64,000 nucleotides of DNA from JADFOJ01 sp041580235 (GTDB lineage: Bacteria > Planctomycetota > Phycisphaerae > Phycisphaerales > SM1A02): the NCBI GenBank assembly GCA_041580235.1, contig JBFGEG010000001.1:79131-143130 (forward strand), given 5' to 3'. Under the pieces are notes generated by a model. That model worked only from the letters and a program-made list of their open reading frames with translations, had not been told where the DNA came from and did no database searches. This document shows positions 60,893 to 64,000 of the stretch, one piece after another. Each line of letters begins with the position of its first letter. Positions within the stretch are counted from its first letter, which is position 1. Both the position numbers and the translations under genes were made by a program.

Positions 60893-61669
60893 CTATCTCA
60901 CCACCACAATCGGCCCCTTGACGTGCTTCAGAATGTGCCCGGTCGTGCCGCCGGTGAACAGCTGGTGGATCCAGGAGTCGGGGTAGGCGCCAAGCACGAG
61001 CAGCGCGTGCCTGGCGAGCCCGGCGACCCGCTCGACCTGCGCGGCCTCGGATTGTCCCGACGAGCCAAGGGTGATCACCTGGCCGTCGGAGGTCGCCGCC
61101 TGGGCGCCTTCGAGGACGTCGTCCAGACCCTGGTGCAGGCCCGGTGCGGCGAGCACGGTCAGGGGCCACTTGGTCTGCGCCGCGAGCCGCTCGGCGAAGG
61201 CCGTCGCGCGACGCGAGGCCTCGCAGCCGTCGTAGACGGTCAGCACCCGGTTGAGCTGCCGCTGCGACTGGCCCGTGACCACCAGAATCGGGCCTCGGGC
61301 GTGATGGATCAGCCAGCTCGTGGTCGATCCCACGCCCACCCGCGCAAAGCGCCCCTTGAGCCCGACGACGATGAGCGTCGTCTCGTTGGAGCGGCTTGCG
61401 AGGCAGTCGATCAGGTGGCCGTCGACGACGTTGACCTCCAGGGGCATCTCCCGCCACTCGCAGTAGCTCTCGCAGCACCGGATGGCTTCGGCGACCTGCA
61501 TGAAGTCGTCGTCGGGCCCGCCTTTCTGAAGCGTGTGAATCGGCAGCCGCTCGGCCACGTGCAGGACCGACAGCTCGGCGCCGGCGGCATCGGCAATCAG
61601 CGCCGCGTATTCGAACGCTTCACGGGCCAGCTCCGAGCCGTCGAGGGCAACGATGACGTGATCGATCAT
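60893..61669 (-). CDS. Tandem universal stress protein (third in window)
   Basis: A 258-residue protein with two Usp-like domains. The first (about 1-130) starts MIDHVIVALDGSELAREAFE and has VVGLKGRFARVGVGSTTSWL, close to the ATP-binding loop. The second (about 140-258) starts NRVLTVYDGCEASRRAT and has VLGAYPDSWIHQLFTGGTTG, a changed loop. ATG 61669 has AGGACAG upstream. GTG 61693 would add 8 residues without a good SD. It is divergent from nosZ, with the element at 61827-61839 between them. Confidence 0.88.
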   Translation of the reverse strand: MIDHVIVALDGSELAREAFEYAALIADAAGAELSVLHVAERLPIHTLQKGGPDDDFMQVAEAIRCCESYCEWREMPLEVNVVDGHLIDCLASRSNETTLIVVGLKGRFARVGVGSTTSWLIHHARGPILVVTGQSQRQLNRVLTVYDGCEASRRATAFAERLAAQTKWPLTVLAAPGLHQGLDDVLEGAQAATSDGQVITLGSSGQSEAAQVERVAGLARHALLVLGAYPDSWIHQLFTGGTTGHILKHVKGPIVVVR

Positions 61670-61826
61670 GAGCTGACTGTCCTGTCGGTCCACCGGGGCG
61701 CCCGGGGCCCGAGCAGCGCGGGAACTCCCGTCGGCTAGCCCAATGATCGCGAAGGTGCCGGCCCGGCGCCACCGGAATTCAACCCCGTTCTGCGAGGCCG
61801 CCCGGGCCTTTGCAACGACCCAATCA

Positions 61827-61839
61827 GGGTGGATTCCCT
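61827..61839 (+). promoter_or_regulatory. GGG-N6-CCC regulon element between usp and nosZ
   Basis: GGGTGGATTCCCT lies 93 bases before the nosZ GTG and 157 bases from the divergent usp ATG. About 24-26 bases downstream on the plus strand is GATCCTGT, a weak -10 match. The site could serve either gene. Confidence 0.5.
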
Positions 61840-61932
61840 ATATCCGCGCCAGGACCGTGACGCGATCCTGTGGGAGTCACCCAGGGAGCCGGGTTGACGC
61901 GTGATGGCACCGCTTTTGAAAGGACACTTGCC

Positions 61933-63963
61933 GTGAAGCACCCCATGACCATCTTCTCCGCGACTCTGCTTTCCGTGTTCCTTCTGGCCGGGTGCGGCGG
62001 AAGCGAAACCGGCGGCTCGGCCGGCGTTCGCACCGTGGCCCAGTCAAACGGCAACGGGCTTGGCGGCGACGCCCGGCAGATTGCCGAAGCCCGCGGCCTC
62101 ACCCCCGACGACGTGACGGCCGCCCTCAAGACCTATACGCCGACGGGCCGTCACGACGAGTACATCATGTTCGGCTCCGGCGGCCACAGCGGGCAGATGC
62201 TGGTCATCGGCATGCCCTCCATGCGGCTGCTCAAGGTGATCGGCGTGTTCACGCCCGAACCGTGGCAGGGATGGGGGTATGGCGTCGGCAACGAGATCCT
62301 GGAGGAGGGCTTCAAGAACGGTAAGGAGATCCTCTGGGCCGACACGCACCACCCGGCTCTGAGCGAGACGAATGGCGACTACGACGGGCAGTTCGTCTTC
62401 ATCAACGACAAGGCCAACGCCCGCGTCGCCGTGATCGATCTGCGCGACTTCGAGACCAAGCAGATCGTGAGCAACCCCATCGCCATCAACGACCACGGCG
62501 GGACGATGGTCACGCCCAACACCGAGTACGTCATCGAGGGCGGCCAGTACGGAACACCGCTCGCCGGCACGTACGCCCCGATTTCGGAATACAACGAATC
62601 GTATAAGGGCATGGTCACGTTCTGGAAGTTCGACCGCGCCAAGGGCCGCATCGACATGAGCAAGTCCTTCGCGCTGGAGCTGCCGCCGTACTGGCAGGAT
62701 CTGTTCGATGCCGGCAAGAAGGTCAGTGAAGGATGGGTCTTCGGCAACTCGTTCAATACGGAGCTCGCCACCGGAGCTGCGCTCGGCGAGAAGGACTTCT
62801 TCGAGGCCGGCGTGAGCCAGCGCGACAACGACTACCTGCACATCATCAATCTGAAGGAGGCCGAGGCGCTCTTCCAGGCTCGCAAGTTCGATCGGGTGAA
62901 CGGGTTCCCCGTCATCCGGCTGAAGACGCTCATCGATGCGGGCGTCCTCTTCTTCGCTCCGGAGCCCAAGAGCCCCCACGGCGTGGACGTGAGCCCCGGC
63001 GGCGAGTATCTGGTCGTCTCCGGCAAGCTTGACCCGCATGTGACGGTGTACAGCTTCGAGCGGATCAAGGAGGCGATCGCGAACAGGAACTGGACGCCGG
63101 ATCAGTACGGTGTGCCCGTGCTCGACTTCGATGCCGTCGTCGAGGCCCAGGTCGAGGTCGGCCTGGGGCCGCTGCACACGCAGTTCGATGACAAGGGATA
63201 CGCCTACACGTCGCTCTTTCTCGTGCCGGCGGTGGCCCGCTGGACCCTCGGCGGCGACTACAGCAACCTGCATCCCGAGAGCCCCTGGCAGCTCGTCCAG
63301 CAGATCAACGTCCACTACAACATCGGCCACCTCGTCACGGCCGAGGGCGACACGGTCAGTCCCGACGGAAAGTACCTGGTGTCGCTCAACAAGTGGTCGA
63401 TCGACCGCTTCTTCCCGCCGGGCCCGCTGCTGCCGCAGAACTTCCAGCTCATCGACATCGACAACACGGGTGACCGGATGCAGCTGCTGTACGACATGCC
63501 GATCGGCATCGGCGAGCCGCACTACGCCCAGGTCATCAAGGCGGACAAGCTCAATCCGTGGACGGTCTATCCGAAAATCGGCTGGGATCCGGCGAACCAG
63601 CGGGTTGACCTGAACGCCCCGCAGCCGGGCAAGGAGCGTATCGAGCGCAAGGGCAGCACGGTCGAGATCTGGATGACCGCGGTGCGCAGCCACTTCGTGC
63701 CGGAGCGGGTGGAGGTCAAGCAGGGCGACACCGTCATCTGGCACATCACCAACGTCGAGACGACCAAGGATGCGACGCACGGGTTCGCGCTGCCGGTCTA
63801 CAACATCAACGTCAGTCTCGAGCCCAGCGAGACGCAGACCATCGAGTTCGTCGCGGACGTCCCGGGCACGTTCAGCTGGTACTGCTCCGAGTTCTGCTCG
63901 GCGCTTCATCTGGAGATGGCCGGCTACTTCCTCGTCGAGCCGACGACCCGGGCGAGTCGATAG
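61933..63963 (+). CDS. nosZ: Nitrous oxide reductase, Sec-type (clade II-like), with lipobox
   Basis: A 676-residue copper enzyme that reduces N2O to N2 in the periplasm. The signal FSATLLSVFLLAGC is a Sec lipoprotein signal with lipobox LAGC rather than a Tat signal. The N-terminal beta-propeller carries the CuZ His motifs, including DTHHPALSETNGDYDGQFVF. The C-terminal cupredoxin has the CuA ligands in CSEFCSALHLEMAG. The Sec-type signal and layout point to clade II NosZ. GTG 61933 has AAAGGA 9 bases ahead; the ATG at 61945 lacks an SD. The usual accessory genes nosDFYL are not in the window, which ends 37 bases after this gene. A candidate regulon element lies upstream. Confidence 0.95.
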   Translation: MKHPMTIFSATLLSVFLLAGCGGSETGGSAGVRTVAQSNGNGLGGDARQIAEARGLTPDDVTAALKTYTPTGRHDEYIMFGSGGHSGQMLVIGMPSMRLLKVIGVFTPEPWQGWGYGVGNEILEEGFKNGKEILWADTHHPALSETNGDYDGQFVFINDKANARVAVIDLRDFETKQIVSNPIAINDHGGTMVTPNTEYVIEGGQYGTPLAGTYAPISEYNESYKGMVTFWKFDRAKGRIDMSKSFALELPPYWQDLFDAGKKVSEGWVFGNSFNTELATGAALGEKDFFEAGVSQRDNDYLHIINLKEAEALFQARKFDRVNGFPVIRLKTLIDAGVLFFAPEPKSPHGVDVSPGGEYLVVSGKLDPHVTVYSFERIKEAIANRNWTPDQYGVPVLDFDAVVEAQVEVGLGPLHTQFDDKGYAYTSLFLVPAVARWTLGGDYSNLHPESPWQLVQQINVHYNIGHLVTAEGDTVSPDGKYLVSLNKWSIDRFFPPGPLLPQNFQLIDIDNTGDRMQLLYDMPIGIGEPHYAQVIKADKLNPWTVYPKIGWDPANQRVDLNAPQPGKERIERKGSTVEIWMTAVRSHFVPERVEVKQGDTVIWHITNVETTKDATHGFALPVYNINVSLEPSETQTIEFVADVPGTFSWYCSEFCSALHLEMAGYFLVEPTTRASR

Positions 63964-63981
63964 TCACACCCTCGGCGGCGT

Positions 63982-64000
63982 GCGGGCAGCGGCAGCCCGC
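63982..64000. terminator. Stem-loop after nosZ, at the window edge
   Basis: GCGGGC-AGCGGCA-GCCCGC is a 6-bp GC stem with a 7-base loop, 19 bases after the nosZ stop. The window ends at its last base, so a T-tract cannot be checked. Confidence 0.45.

Noticed and set aside
60881..60897. GGCCACCCGGAATCCC near the usp 3' end as a regulon element
   Set aside because: The G and C runs are too far apart, and it lies at the end of two convergent genes, where no promoter is needed.
62044..63909. A 621-codon open frame on the minus strand
   Set aside because: It is the antisense of nosZ. It has no start context or domain.

Overview
This GC-rich window looks like one chromosomal segment from a Gram-negative bacterium, most likely a planctomycete. 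That placement is an inference. It rests on an operon joining a giant TPR protein, ExbB, ExbD and a PD40/prenyltransferase-like protein, on a BlaI/M56 (BlaR1-like) pair with an elaborate C-terminus, on a bifunctional MsrB-MsrA, and on a Sec-type (clade II-like) nitrous oxide reductase. Genes are dense, many neighbours share 4-bp ATGA or GTGA overlaps, and I saw no rRNA, tRNA, CRISPR array, insertion sequence or phage gene.

Region by region: (1) 1-4.8 kb, mostly minus strand: a cut-off ARPP-1-like protein, MoaA, a small thioredoxin-fold protein, exported MsrB-MsrA and a CPBP-like membrane protein. (2) 4.0-10.1 kb: a TetR-adaptor-RND efflux operon whose last gene is the CPBP protein, with a palindromic operator ahead of tetR. 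(3) 10.1-18.3 kb: a four-gene envelope operon (TPR, ExbB, ExbD, 1237-residue PD40/helical-toroid protein) that could be a TonB-like energy-coupled machine. (4) 18.5-21.5 kb: BlaI plus M56 peptidase with a BlaI-type operator. (5) 21.7-25.6 kb, plus strand: FdhD, MOSC protein, a two-domain kinase and a membrane protein. (6) 25.6-49.1 kb: a stress/dormancy-like island with acyl-CoA ligase, Leu/Glu-type dehydrogenase, tandem universal stress proteins, a PAS-GAF histidine kinase with its NarL/FixJ regulator, cupin, ribosome hibernation factor, host-attachment/baeRF-like protein, alpha/beta hydrolase, DUF2267, Lon-like protease, phosphoribosyltransferase, CBS protein, GCS2-CBS fusion, aspartoacylase-like protein and a minus-strand threonine dehydratase/MlaF group. 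(7) 49.2-64 kb: a respiratory block with FeoA-FeoB, two di-haem peroxidase-like proteins, a Rieske protein and an AioA/IdrA-type molybdoenzyme (together resembling a dissimilatory iodate reductase cluster), a COX III-cytochrome c fusion, a porin, a VIT1/CCC1 transporter, a third universal stress protein and NosZ.

The main thread of regions 6 and 7 is a recurring GGG-N6-CCC element (consensus about GGGYNKWTTCCCY). It lies in short intergenic gaps ahead of at least seven transcription units, with an eighth variant site, from 25.6 to 61.8 kb. At four sites a -10-like hexamer begins 25-26 bases after the element, which puts it near -44, where a NarL/FixJ-family activator would bind. The kinase in the middle of this set has a first PAS domain matching the FixL haem pocket: a His and an Arg exactly 20 residues apart, in the FixL sequence context. 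My working hypothesis is that 32537-35643 encodes an oxygen/redox-sensing two-component system controlling a low-oxygen survival and respiration regulon that includes universal stress proteins, ribosome hibernation, protein quality control and N2O reductase. This is analogous in role to FixLJ or DosST/DosR but uses a different DNA element. No part of it has been tested here.
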